NCBI GenBank assembly: GCA_946537565.1
Contig: CAMNFW010000146.1
Span: 1-5,700, forward strand
Direction: 5' to 3'
Source of the DNA: an uncultured Ruminococcus sp.
GTDB lineage: Bacteria > Bacillota > Clostridia > Oscillospirales > Ruminococcaceae
DNA: 5,700 bases
Under the pieces are notes generated by a model. The model made no database searches, had not been told where the DNA came from, and saw only the letters and a program-made list of their open reading frames with translations. Each line of letters begins with the position of its first letter. The stretch's first letter is position 1. This document shows, piece after piece, positions 1-5,700 of this stretch. The translations under genes and the position numbers were made by a program.

Positions 1-183
1 GAAGAAGCCGAAAATATGATCATGGAAAAAATTTATCTCTATGAAAAAAATTTTATCCCCGACAATACCCAGCTTCTCAGCAGAAATATTTCTAAATCCT
101 CTGACGGTGATTCTGTTCAGTTCACTGCTGAATATGAGCTTATGGGTCAGATTGGTGTTCAGAAAGAGATTCTCATAAAATAA
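1..183 (+). CDS. C-terminal fragment of a probable sporulation protein YqfD
   Basis: An open frame runs from the first base to a TAA at 181-183, giving 60 residues without a start, so the gene begins outside the window. The visible tail starts EEAENMIMEK and ends with the pattern AEYELMGQIGVQKEILIK. YqfD-family proteins (sigma-E-controlled, membrane-associated sporulation proteins in Bacillus and clostridia) commonly end with an alternating-charge strand, then Y-E-x-x-x-x-I-G and a few more residues, and this tail fits that plan. The identification rests on this short C-terminal resemblance only; no catalytic motif or membrane segment is in view. The codons end mostly in pyrimidines or A, similar to the cellulase downstream. 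No hairpin terminator is visible between it and the next promoter, so some read-through into the cellulase is possible. The alternative is an unrelated hypothetical protein. Confidence 0.5.
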   Translation, partial: EEAENMIMEKIYLYEKNFIPDNTQLLSRNISKSSDGDSVQFTAEYELMGQIGVQKEILIK

Positions 184-215
184 GCTGATTACTGTTCATT
201 TCCGCAAAAATTAAC

Positions 216-244
216 TTGACGGAATATTAAGAATATGTTAAAAT
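216..244 (+). promoter_or_regulatory. Sigma-A-type promoter of the cellulase gene
   Basis: A -35 element TTGACG (216-221) is followed by a 17-base spacer and a -10 element TAAAAT (239-244). The bases TGT just before the -10 give an extended -10 (TGn). Spacing and hexamers are near the sigma-A/sigma-70 consensus. Transcription would start near 250-252, leaving a leader of about 43 bases before the ATG at 294. I see no convincing operator or riboswitch fold in this short leader. The overlapping TATAGT at 244-249 is badly spaced from the -35 and is a poorer -10. Confidence 0.75.
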
Positions 245-277
245 ATAGTTACCATGTATGCTTTTTTTAATTTTATG

Positions 278-284
278 AGAGGAG
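278..284 (+). promoter_or_regulatory. Strong ribosome binding site for the cellulase
   Basis: AGAGGAG lies nine bases before the ATG at 294. It fixes the start of the 774-residue protein at a Met directly followed by two lysines and a hydrophobic stretch, as expected of a signal peptide. Confidence 0.85.
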
Positions 285-293
285 TGGTATACT

Positions 294-2618
294 ATGTTTA
301 AAAAAATCCTGTCAGGTTTTTTATCAGCTTCTATGATCGCTGCATCGTTGCCTGCGCCAGTTGTCCAGGCTGCCGATAAGCCGGACTACGCTGAGGCTCT
401 TCAAAAATCACTGTTTTTCTATGAGTGTCAGCAGGCTGGACCTCTTCCCGATTGGAACAGAGTTGAGTGGCGTGCCGATTCAACCATGATAGATGAGGTC
501 AAAGGCGGCTGGTATGATGCCGGTGATCACGTTAAGTTCAACCTTCCTATGTCTTACTCCGCTGCTATGCTCGCCTGGGGTATCTATCAGTATCCCGATG
601 GTGTCGAGAAATGCGGCGAAATGACTAACTATGTTAACAACCTCGAATTCGTCCTCGACTTCCTCGCTGAATGTGACCGTGGTAAAGAAGTCGTTTATCA
701 GGTCGGCAACGGTACTACCGACCACACCTGGTGGGGTCCTGTTGAACTGTATGAATACGGTATGGGCGATGCCGGTACTTCTTATGAATCAGCAAGAGAA
801 ACTCTCGTTGCTTCCGAAGGCTGTTCCTGTGTATTCGGCGGTATGGCTGCTGCCCTCGCCGCCGGAAGTGTCGCTCTCGACGGAAGAATTGACAGCTCTA
901 AAACTAAAAATTATCTCGCCCATGCAGAAAATCTCTTCAAACTCGCTGATGCCTCCAGAAGCGATGCCGTCTATAATGACAGCAATGCCTCTAATTTCTA
1001 TCGCTCAAGCCATTTCTATGATGAGCTTTTCTGGTCAGCAAACTGGCTTTATATCGCCACTAATGACCCCGCTTACCTCGATAAGGCTAAATCCTATATT
1101 CCCAATCTTGATAAAGAACTGGGCTCAGATGAACTTAAATTCTCCTGGGGTCACTGCTGGGACGATACTATGCAGGGCGGTATGCTCCTCTATGCTATCA
1201 ATACCGGCGATAAAACCTATATCGACAGAGTTAAAAAACACGTTGAGTTCTGGACTAATGATGTTAAAGTCCTCGACGGCGGTATCCGCTGGCTTACTAC
1301 CTGGGGCTGCCTCAGATACGCTGAGACCGCTGGCTTCATCGCTGCTGTTGCAAGTGATACCGTTCTTAAAGATATGGATACCTCTGCTTATGAAAAATTC
1401 TATGAACAGCAAATAGACTACGTTCTCGGCGATAATCCCGATAACTTCAGCTACGTTGTCGGCTACGGCGAAAACTGCCCCAAAAATCCCCACCACCGTA
1501 CCGCTCACGCTTCATGGAAAAACGCTGAAGCATTTCCTGTCATGAGCCGTCATACCCTTTACGGCGCTCTCGTCGGCGGTCCAACTGAAAAAAATGAATA
1601 TGTTGATGACCGTGGTAATTATGTCAACAACGAAGTCGCTACTGACTATAATGCCGGCTATACCGCTCTCCTTTGCAAAATGGTCGATAAGTACGGCGGT
1701 ACCTCAGATCCGGATTTTCCTCAGCCTGAACAGCATGACGGTCCTGAATTCTTCGTCGAAGCTCTGGACAAGGGTATCTCCGCTCAGGGCGCTACCATCA
1801 GCTTCAAAGTCACTAACCATTCAGCCTGGCCCGCAAGAGTTCAGGATAATATCTCCTTCCGCTATTTCATGGACCTAAGTGAGATCATCAATGCTGGGCT
1901 TTCCCCTGAATCAGTTGAGATTCGCTGCGACCGTGACCAGTCAACTATGTATTCCGGTAAGGGTGTGAAATCTGCTCAGATCTCTAAAATTCAACACTAT
2001 AAAGACAATATCTACTACGTTGAGGTAAATCTCCCGGACGGAAGAGCTGTTCTCCCGGTTTCTGAAGGTATGCATCAGTGCGAGATCCTCCTCGCTTTCA
2101 TTTATCCTAATTACGGCAGCGGCTGGGATGCTGAAAATGACTTCTCAAATGCTGATATCATCGGCGTTAAGGGCGAAACAGGTGATGACGGAAGTATCAG
2201 AGGTATCGTTACTCCTAAAATCCCTGTGTATATCAATGGTAATCTTTACTACGGCGAAGAACCCGACGGCTCTTCCGCTGACGGCAATGCTTCTCCTGTC
2301 ACCACTAAACCGGCTGTAACTACTACAACCTCTGCCACCTCTTCTTCTACTATGCCTTCTGATACAACCACTACTTCTGTTATCAATAGTAAGCTCGTTT
2401 ACGGTGACGCTAACCTTGATAATAATGTCACTGTTGCTGACGCTGTCGCTATCCTCCAGCACTGCGCTAACCGTGATAAGTACGAACTAAAAGGTCAGGC
2501 TCTTGATAATGCTGACGTTTTCAACCGTGGCGACGGTATCACCGCTAAAGATGCTCTGTCTATCCAGAAATTCGACGCAAAGGCTATTAAAGAGCTTCCG
2601 GAGTCTTTTTTAGAATAA
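294..2618 (+). CDS. Secreted cellulosomal GH9 endoglucanase with CBM3c and type I dockerin
   Basis: This is a complete 774-residue beta-1,4-glucanase. Residues 1-26 form a signal peptide (two Lys, a hydrophobic core, cleavage probably after VQA). Residues about 30-465 are the GH9 catalytic domain: WYDAGDH (73-79) supplies the paired aspartates D75 and D78 that activate water, residues 386-402 match the first GH9 signature ending in P-H-x-R, and residues 436-454 match the second, making E447 the catalytic acid. Residues about 483-655 are a family 3c carbohydrate-binding module (PEFFVEA, WPARV, SFRYFMDLSE). GH9 plus CBM3c is the 'theme B' architecture, known for processive endoglucanases. A Thr/Ser-rich linker (about 656-698) leads to a dockerin (701-770) that should dock the enzyme to a scaffoldin cohesin outside the cell. 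The dockerin's first calcium loop is regular (D705, N707, D709, D716); the second (D741 to D753) is irregular. The gene has its own promoter, and its stop overlaps the next start. Family and architecture are secure; substrate preference and processivity are inferred. Confidence 0.97.
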   Translation: MFKKILSGFLSASMIAASLPAPVVQAADKPDYAEALQKSLFFYECQQAGPLPDWNRVEWRADSTMIDEVKGGWYDAGDHVKFNLPMSYSAAMLAWGIYQYPDGVEKCGEMTNYVNNLEFVLDFLAECDRGKEVVYQVGNGTTDHTWWGPVELYEYGMGDAGTSYESARETLVASEGCSCVFGGMAAALAAGSVALDGRIDSSKTKNYLAHAENLFKLADASRSDAVYNDSNASNFYRSSHFYDELFWSANWLYIATNDPAYLDKAKSYIPNLDKELGSDELKFSWGHCWDDTMQGGMLLYAINTGDKTYIDRVKKHVEFWTNDVKVLDGGIRWLTTWGCLRYAETAGFIAAVASDTVLKDMDTSAYEKFYEQQIDYVLGDNPDNFSYVVGYGENCPKNPHHRTAHASWKNAEAFPVMSRHTLYGALVGGPTEKNEYVDDRGNYVNNEVATDYNAGYTALLCKMVDKYGGTSDPDFPQPEQHDGPEFFVEALDKGISAQGATISFKVTNHSAWPARVQDNISFRYFMDLSEIINAGLSPESVEIRCDRDQSTMYSGKGVKSAQISKIQHYKDNIYYVEVNLPDGRAVLPVSEGMHQCEILLAFIYPNYGSGWDAENDFSNADIIGVKGETGDDGSIRGIVTPKIPVYINGNLYYGEEPDGSSADGNASPVTTKPAVTTTTSATSSSTMPSDTTTTSVINSKLVYGDANLDNNVTVADAVAILQHCANRDKYELKGQALDNADVFNRGDGITAKDALSIQKFDAKAIKELPESFLE

Positions 2619-2902
2619 TGAAAACAGCTGTACTCGTTTATATCGCCTTTCTTATCATCGTCAGCTTCATCACATTGTTCCTGTACAGAGCTGATAAGAT
2701 AAAGGCAAAAAAGAAACAATGGAGAATCAAGGAAGCCGTTTTGCTCTGTTTCGGATTCTTCGGCGGCGGCTGCGGCGCTCTCCTGGGTATGAAGCTGTTC
2801 CGGCATAAAACCAAACACTGGTATTTCTGGGCTGTCAATATCCTCGGTCTCATCATTCAGCTCGCTATCCTTGTTCTACTGTCAATCGCTATGCTTAAAT
2901 AA
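2618..2902 (+). CDS. DUF1294 family small membrane protein
   Basis: This complete 94-residue protein has a predicted membrane segment at about 4-22, a basic loop (RADKIKAKKK, 24-33), a second hydrophobic Gly-rich segment at about 41-58, the conserved motif FRHKT at 61-65, and a final membrane segment at about 70-92. The layout (RADK, WRI, GGGCGALLGM, FRHKT) matches DUF1294 proteins, whose biochemical role is unknown. The ATG shares its A with the TAA of the cellulase (TAATG). The only Shine-Dalgarno-like sequence, GGAG at 2600-2603, is rather far away (14 bases), so translation probably depends on ribosomes finishing the cellulase. A strong terminator follows directly. The context says it is co-transcribed with the cellulase, but this is not evidence that it works in cellulose breakdown. 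I do not assign a function. Confidence 0.85.
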   Translation: MKTAVLVYIAFLIIVSFITLFLYRADKIKAKKKQWRIKEAVLLCFGFFGGGCGALLGMKLFRHKTKHWYFWAVNILGLIIQLAILVLLSIAMLK

Positions 2903-2903
2903 T

Positions 2904-2942
2904 AAACATCACCTCTGACCTGTTCGATCAGAGGTGATGTTT
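2904..2942 (+). terminator. Rho-independent terminator between convergent genes
   Basis: The arms 2904-2918 and 2928-2942 form a perfect 15-bp stem (core CATCACCTCTGA / TCAGAGGTGATG) around a 9-base loop. On the plus strand a run of seven T (2940-2946) follows, so it ends the cellulase-DUF1294 transcript just after its stop codon. It also lies 18 bases beyond the pfkA stop in the opposite direction. Read that way the tail is TTTATTA, which is a weaker U-tract, so it may serve both transcripts but more efficiently the plus-strand one. Confidence 0.93.
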
Positions 2943-2960
2943 TTTTCTGTTATAATTTCA

Positions 2961-3923
2961 TCAGAATGCGATCTGCTCTGCAATGTGATGCAGTCTCTCA
3001 TCATATGGCTTGGTCATTGAAAGCGCTTCCTGGATATCATAGTCAACAAGCTTGCTGTCCTTGATTCCTACTACTCGGTTTCCTATTCCCTGCTCAAGCA
3101 GCTCTACTGCATAATATCCCATTCTTGTAGCTTCAACTCTGTCTCTGAGTGTCGGTGAGCCGCCTCTCTGTACATGACCAAGTATCGTTGCTCTTGCTTC
3201 GATATGTGTCTTTTCCTGGAGTGCTGTTGCGATCTCCTGTGAGTGGCCAATGCCCTCTGCTACGATAACTACAAAGTTCTGCTTGCCCATTGCCTTCTTT
3301 TCCAGCATTGTCTTTGCTATTGCATCAAGATCATAGGGCATTTCCTTTGTGATGATATCTGTTGCTCCGCAGGCTACTCCTGTATGTACTGCGATATGTC
3401 CTGCGCCTCTTCCCATTACCTCGATCACTGATATACGATCGTGGGACTGCGATGTATCACGCAGCTTGTCTGCCAGCTCCATTGCTGTATTCATTGCTGT
3501 ATCAAAGCCTATGGTATAGTCTGTGCAGGCAATATCATTGTCGATCGTTCCAGGAATGCCAATACACAGCATTCCCTGTGCAGAAAGATCAGCTGCTCCT
3601 CTGAATGAGCCGTCGCCGCCTATTACTACAAGTCCTTCGATTCCAAGCTCGTCACACTTTGCCTTGCCCTTCGCAACACCTTCTGCTGTTCTGAATTCAG
3701 GGCATCTTGCTGTATAAAGTATTGTGCCGCCTGTATGGATTATATCAGATACGCTTCTCTCGTCCATTTTAACAATGTCGCCTGTAATCAGTCCTACATA
3801 GCCTCTCTTTACACCGTAAACCTCCATGCCCTTGCTGAGAGCTGTTCTTACTACTGCTCTGATCGCAGCATTCATTCCGGGTGCATCTCCGCCGCTTGTA
3901 AGTACGCCTATCTTCTTGATCAT
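2961..3923 (-). CDS. pfkA: ATP-dependent 6-phosphofructokinase
   Basis: This 320-residue enzyme phosphorylates fructose 6-phosphate to fructose 1,6-bisphosphate with ATP, the committed step of glycolysis; bacterial members are cytosolic homotetramers. It aligns along its whole length with the 319-residue Geobacillus stearothermophilus PFK, with an offset of one residue. The P-loop-like GGDAPGMN is at 11-18. IGGDGS at 101-106 has Gly at 105, the ATP-using form; PPi enzymes have Asp there. PGTIDND at 124-130 holds the catalytic base D128. Substrate residues R163, R172, E223, R244, H250 and R253 are present. Of the effector-site residues, R22, R26, D60, R155 and K214 are kept, but the equivalents of E187 and R211 are T188 and M212. 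The frame is open to an upstream ATG at 3983, but that would add 20 unrelated residues and lies at the predicted transcript start. The Met at 3923 has a good ribosome site and matches the family N-terminus. It lies downstream of dnaE, a common Firmicute order, with its own promoter. Confidence 0.97.
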   Translation of the reverse strand: MIKKIGVLTSGGDAPGMNAAIRAVVRTALSKGMEVYGVKRGYVGLITGDIVKMDERSVSDIIHTGGTILYTARCPEFRTAEGVAKGKAKCDELGIEGLVVIGGDGSFRGAADLSAQGMLCIGIPGTIDNDIACTDYTIGFDTAMNTAMELADKLRDTSQSHDRISVIEVMGRGAGHIAVHTGVACGATDIITKEMPYDLDAIAKTMLEKKAMGKQNFVVIVAEGIGHSQEIATALQEKTHIEARATILGHVQRGGSPTLRDRVEATRMGYYAVELLEQGIGNRVVGIKDSKLVDYDIQEALSMTKPYDERLHHIAEQIAF

Positions 3924-3928
3924 AAAAA

Positions 3929-3934
3929 CTCTCC
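3929..3934 (-). promoter_or_regulatory. Ribosome binding site that fixes the pfkA start
   Basis: On the minus strand GGAGAG lies five bases before the ATG at 3923-3921. No comparable purine-rich site precedes the in-frame upstream ATG at 3983. This supports the 320-residue product over a 340-residue one. Confidence 0.85.
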
Positions 3935-3956
3935 ATTCTGTGATATAATAATTAAA

Positions 3957-3971
3957 TGCAGTAAAACTGCA
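3957..3971 (-). repeat. Short palindrome in the pfkA leader
   Basis: TGCAGT and ACTGCA form a perfect 6-bp inverted repeat around a 3-base centre. It lies about 15-29 bases downstream of the predicted pfkA transcription start and about 34 bases before the ATG. It could be an operator or a small leader hairpin; it could also be chance. It does not match the catabolite (cre) consensus. Confidence 0.4.
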
Positions 3972-3991
3972 GGATAATTCCATACATTTAT

Positions 3992-4020
3992 ATTTTACAG
4001 CATTGTCGAAGAATTGTCAA
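3992..4020 (-). promoter_or_regulatory. Consensus sigma-A promoter of pfkA
   Basis: Read on the minus strand, TTGACA (4020-4015) is a perfect -35, followed by a 17-base spacer and TAAAAT (3997-3992). Transcription would begin near 3985, giving a leader of about 62 bases. It sits between the dnaE stop and pfkA, so pfkA need not rely on read-through from dnaE. Such a good match fits a highly expressed glycolytic gene. Confidence 0.85.
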
Positions 4021-4058
4021 GTAAAAACTGCAATATTTCATATATTATTTTAAATATT

Positions 4059-5700
4059 CTACTGGATAAGTCCTGTTTTCCCTGAACTATAGTATTTTTT
4101 AAGCTCCTGCACGCTTTCCGGTGTGATCTTTAGCTTAAGCTGCTTCTTCGGCTTTACCATTTTCTTAAGGTCTGTCAGATATGCACATACCTCTGTGCTG
4201 CCTCGATATCTCCTGCATATCTCCTCTAATGTGTATATCCTGTCCAGCTTCGTGCTTTCCGTTTTTATGCACAGCTTCATATTGTCCGTCAGCCGTTCAA
4301 ATTCCTGCTCCGCTACCACTGAACTGCTTACTATAGCTGCACTGTCGTCCTTCAGCGATACCTTTCCGCTTACTATCAGGATATTGTCTTCGATAATCCT
4401 CGACGCACTGACCGAAAACAGATCCGGAAATATCACTGCTTCTATTTCACCAGTCTCATCTGCCAGCGTCACAAAACACATTTTATCCCCTTTTTTGGTA
4501 ACGTGCAGCTTCTTTGTCTGTACTACACATAATAGCTTTACCTGTCTGCCGTCTCCTAAATCACTCAGATTCCCTATCTTTGTGCAGTGCATTAGCTCCC
4601 CAAGATAATGATACTCCGAAAGCGGACTCCCGCTCAGATACATTCCTGCTGCCTCTTTCTCCATGTTAAGCAGCTTCCTGCTGTCAAATTCCGGGAGCTG
4701 CGGTATCCTTATCCCAAGTTCCTCTGTCTCTATTCCTCCAAGCAGATCAAGCTGTCCTTCAATTACTCCCCGTCCTGCTGATTCAGATGCCTCCATTATC
4801 TTTTCATAGTTTTCAAGCATCTGTCTCCGGTTAAGTCCAAGTCCGTCAAATGCTCCGGCTTTTATCAGGTTTTCCAGCGCCTTTTTATTCAGCACTCTTC
4901 CGCTGATCCGCTCACAAAAATCCTGCAAGCCTGTATATCTGCCGCCCTGCCGACGCTCTGCAATTATGCTTTCTGCCAGCTGTCCGCCTGCATTTTTTAC
5001 TGCCATTAGTCCAAAGTACATCTTCCCGTCTATGAATGTAAACCCTTTTTCACTGCGGTTTATGTCCGGACATAATACCTGTATCCCGTGATCAATACAG
5101 TCGGATATGTAATCTGTGACCTTGGCTGTATTCGATACTACGCTCGACATCAGCGCTGCCATGTATATTCCCCTGTAATGACACTTCAGATACGCTGTCT
5201 GATAGGATAAATACGCATATGCCGCTGCATGAGATTTGTTGAATGCGTATGATGCAAAACTTACCATGTCATCAAATATTCGGTTAGCTGTGGTTTCGTC
5301 TACTCCGTTCTCTTTCGCTCCGGATACAAAGCTTCCACGCTCTGCCAGCATCTTTTCCGGTATTTTCTTCGCCATCGCCCTTCGTACAAGATCTGCATGG
5401 CCATAGCTGTAGCCTGCAAGCTTACGGCATATCTCCATTACCTGCTCCTGATATACCATTACTCCATATGTGTCGCTCAGTATATCCCTTAGCTTCGGAT
5501 GTGCATATTCTATCCTTTCAGGTTCACGCTTGTTAGCTATGTATACCGGTATCGACTTCATCGGTCCAGGTCGGTAAAGTGACAAAACTACTATCAGGTC
5601 TTCAAGCCTTTCCGGTGCAAGACTTATCAGCTTCTGCGTCATTCCTTCGCTTTCAAACTGGAAAACTCCGGCTGTATCACCCCTCGACAGCATTCTGTAT
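4059..5700 (-). CDS. dnaE: DNA polymerase III alpha subunit DnaE, C-terminal part
   Basis: The frame is open from the window edge to a TAG at 4061-4059. The Met at 5693 is internal: Tyr-Arg precede it and the surrounding YRMLSRGDT continues a conserved DnaE segment, so the true start lies outside. DnaE is the polymerizing subunit of the replicase, or, in Firmicutes that also have PolC, the subunit that extends primers. Counting from that Met, GVFQFESEGM (9-18) and LYRPGPM (39-45) belong to the fingers; YAFNKSHAAAYAYLSYQ (149-165) is the highly conserved stretch before the clamp-binding domain. Helix-hairpin-helix-like sequence lies near 265-286. QLDLL (314-318) fits the beta-clamp binding motif. 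Residues about 384-460 form the OB fold (VTKKGDKMCFVTLADETGEIEAVIF), followed by a variable tail to 544. The N-terminal PHP domain and the catalytic aspartates are upstream and not visible. Codons are strongly purine-ended. The frame is intact, with no frameshift. Confidence 0.97.
   Translation of the reverse strand, partial: YRMLSRGDTAGVFQFESEGMTQKLISLAPERLEDLIVVLSLYRPGPMKSIPVYIANKREPERIEYAHPKLRDILSDTYGVMVYQEQVMEICRKLAGYSYGHADLVRRAMAKKIPEKMLAERGSFVSGAKENGVDETTANRIFDDMVSFASYAFNKSHAAAYAYLSYQTAYLKCHYRGIYMAALMSSVVSNTAKVTDYISDCIDHGIQVLCPDINRSEKGFTFIDGKMYFGLMAVKNAGGQLAESIIAERRQGGRYTGLQDFCERISGRVLNKKALENLIKAGAFDGLGLNRRQMLENYEKIMEASESAGRGVIEGQLDLLGGIETEELGIRIPQLPEFDSRKLLNMEKEAAGMYLSGSPLSEYHYLGELMHCTKIGNLSDLGDGRQVKLLCVVQTKKLHVTKKGDKMCFVTLADETGEIEAVIFPDLFSVSASRIIEDNILIVSGKVSLKDDSAAIVSSSVVAEQEFERLTDNMKLCIKTESTKLDRIYTLEEICRRYRGSTEVCAYLTDLKKMVKPKKQLKLKITPESVQELKKYYSSGKTGLIQ

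Noticed and set aside
631..1416. A 261-codon plus-strand open frame inside the cellulase gene
   Set aside because: It is a +1 shadow of the GH9 domain. It has no ribosome site and low-complexity Ser/Leu/Pro-rich composition, and the GH9 frame carries the catalytic signatures.
1125..1508. A 127-codon minus-strand open frame antisense to the cellulase
   Set aside because: It arises because the cellulase codons avoid the triplets that would give stops on the other strand. No ribosome site and no recognisable domain.
2294..2392. Repetitive Thr codons as a DNA repeat array
   Set aside because: This is the low-complexity Thr/Ser linker between CBM3c and dockerin. The nucleotide sequence is not a regular tandem repeat.
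656..2600. Many cysteines in the cellulase as a possible metal cluster or disulfide system
   Set aside because: The cysteines are scattered through the GH9, CBM3c and dockerin parts without a C-x2-C or similar spacing, apart from one C-x-C pair at 177-179.
3921..3983. A 20-residue N-terminal extension of PfkA from the ATG at 3983
   Set aside because: The extra residues match nothing in PFKs, that ATG lies within about two bases of the predicted transcript start, and the internal Met at 3923 has a good Shine-Dalgarno and the family N-terminus.
4032..4058. Inverted repeat AATATTT / AAATATT just after the dnaE stop, followed on the minus strand by a T5 run, as a dnaE terminator
   Set aside because: The stem is seven A-T pairs with a 13-base loop, too weak to be called a terminator. 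dnaE read-through into pfkA remains possible.
4123..4608. A 161-codon plus-strand open frame opposite dnaE
   Set aside because: It is a shadow of the dnaE OB fold and tail region. Its composition is Ser/Leu/Phe-rich with no family resemblance, and dnaE is clearly the coding frame.
1..5700. CRISPR array, tRNA or rRNA genes, insertion sequences, phage or defence genes
   Set aside because: I looked for spaced direct repeats, tRNA-like folds and transposase or integrase motifs and saw none. Nearly the whole window is accounted for by five coding regions.

Overview
The window looks like chromosomal DNA of a cellulolytic, low-to-moderate GC Firmicute. The genus Ruminococcus (Oscillospiraceae) is the best guess. 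The main reason is a secreted GH9 cellulase that ends in a Thr/Ser linker and a Ruminococcus-style type I dockerin. The clostridial DnaE and bacillary-type phosphofructokinase agree with this. I cannot settle the species from sequence alone.

Layout, left to right. (1) Positions 1-183 (+) hold the last 60 codons of a gene whose C-terminus resembles the sporulation protein YqfD. (2) Positions 184-293 are a short intergenic region with a clear sigma-A promoter and a strong ribosome binding site. (3) Positions 294-2618 (+) encode a complete 774-residue cellulosomal endoglucanase: signal peptide, GH9, CBM3c, linker, dockerin. (4) Positions 2618-2902 (+) encode a small DUF1294 membrane protein whose start codon overlaps the cellulase stop by one base (TAATG). 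(5) Positions 2903-2960 separate convergent genes and contain a strong hairpin terminator. (6) Positions 2961-3923 (-) encode ATP-dependent 6-phosphofructokinase, with its own consensus promoter in the 135-bp gap upstream. (7) Positions 4059-5700 (-) encode the C-terminal part of DNA polymerase III alpha subunit DnaE, whose 5' end lies beyond the window.

Two blocks meet tail to tail. The minus-strand block (dnaE then pfkA) is a housekeeping pair in an order common in Firmicutes. The plus-strand block is an accessory carbohydrate-degrading unit (cellulase plus DUF1294) downstream of a probable yqfD. The cellulase would be exported, bound to a cohesin on a scaffoldin, and would attack cellulose. 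The released sugar would feed glycolysis, in which PfkA is a control point, but nothing here shows that these genes are co-regulated.

There are no tRNA or rRNA genes, CRISPR arrays, insertion sequences or phage genes visible, and no gene-free stretch longer than 135 bases. I see no clearly new biological system. The points most worth a second look are the irregular second calcium loop of the dockerin, the overlap between a secreted cellulase and a DUF1294 membrane protein, substitutions at the predicted PFK effector site, a repeat arrangement around the pfkA promoter, and a codon-ending bias that flips with the coding strand.
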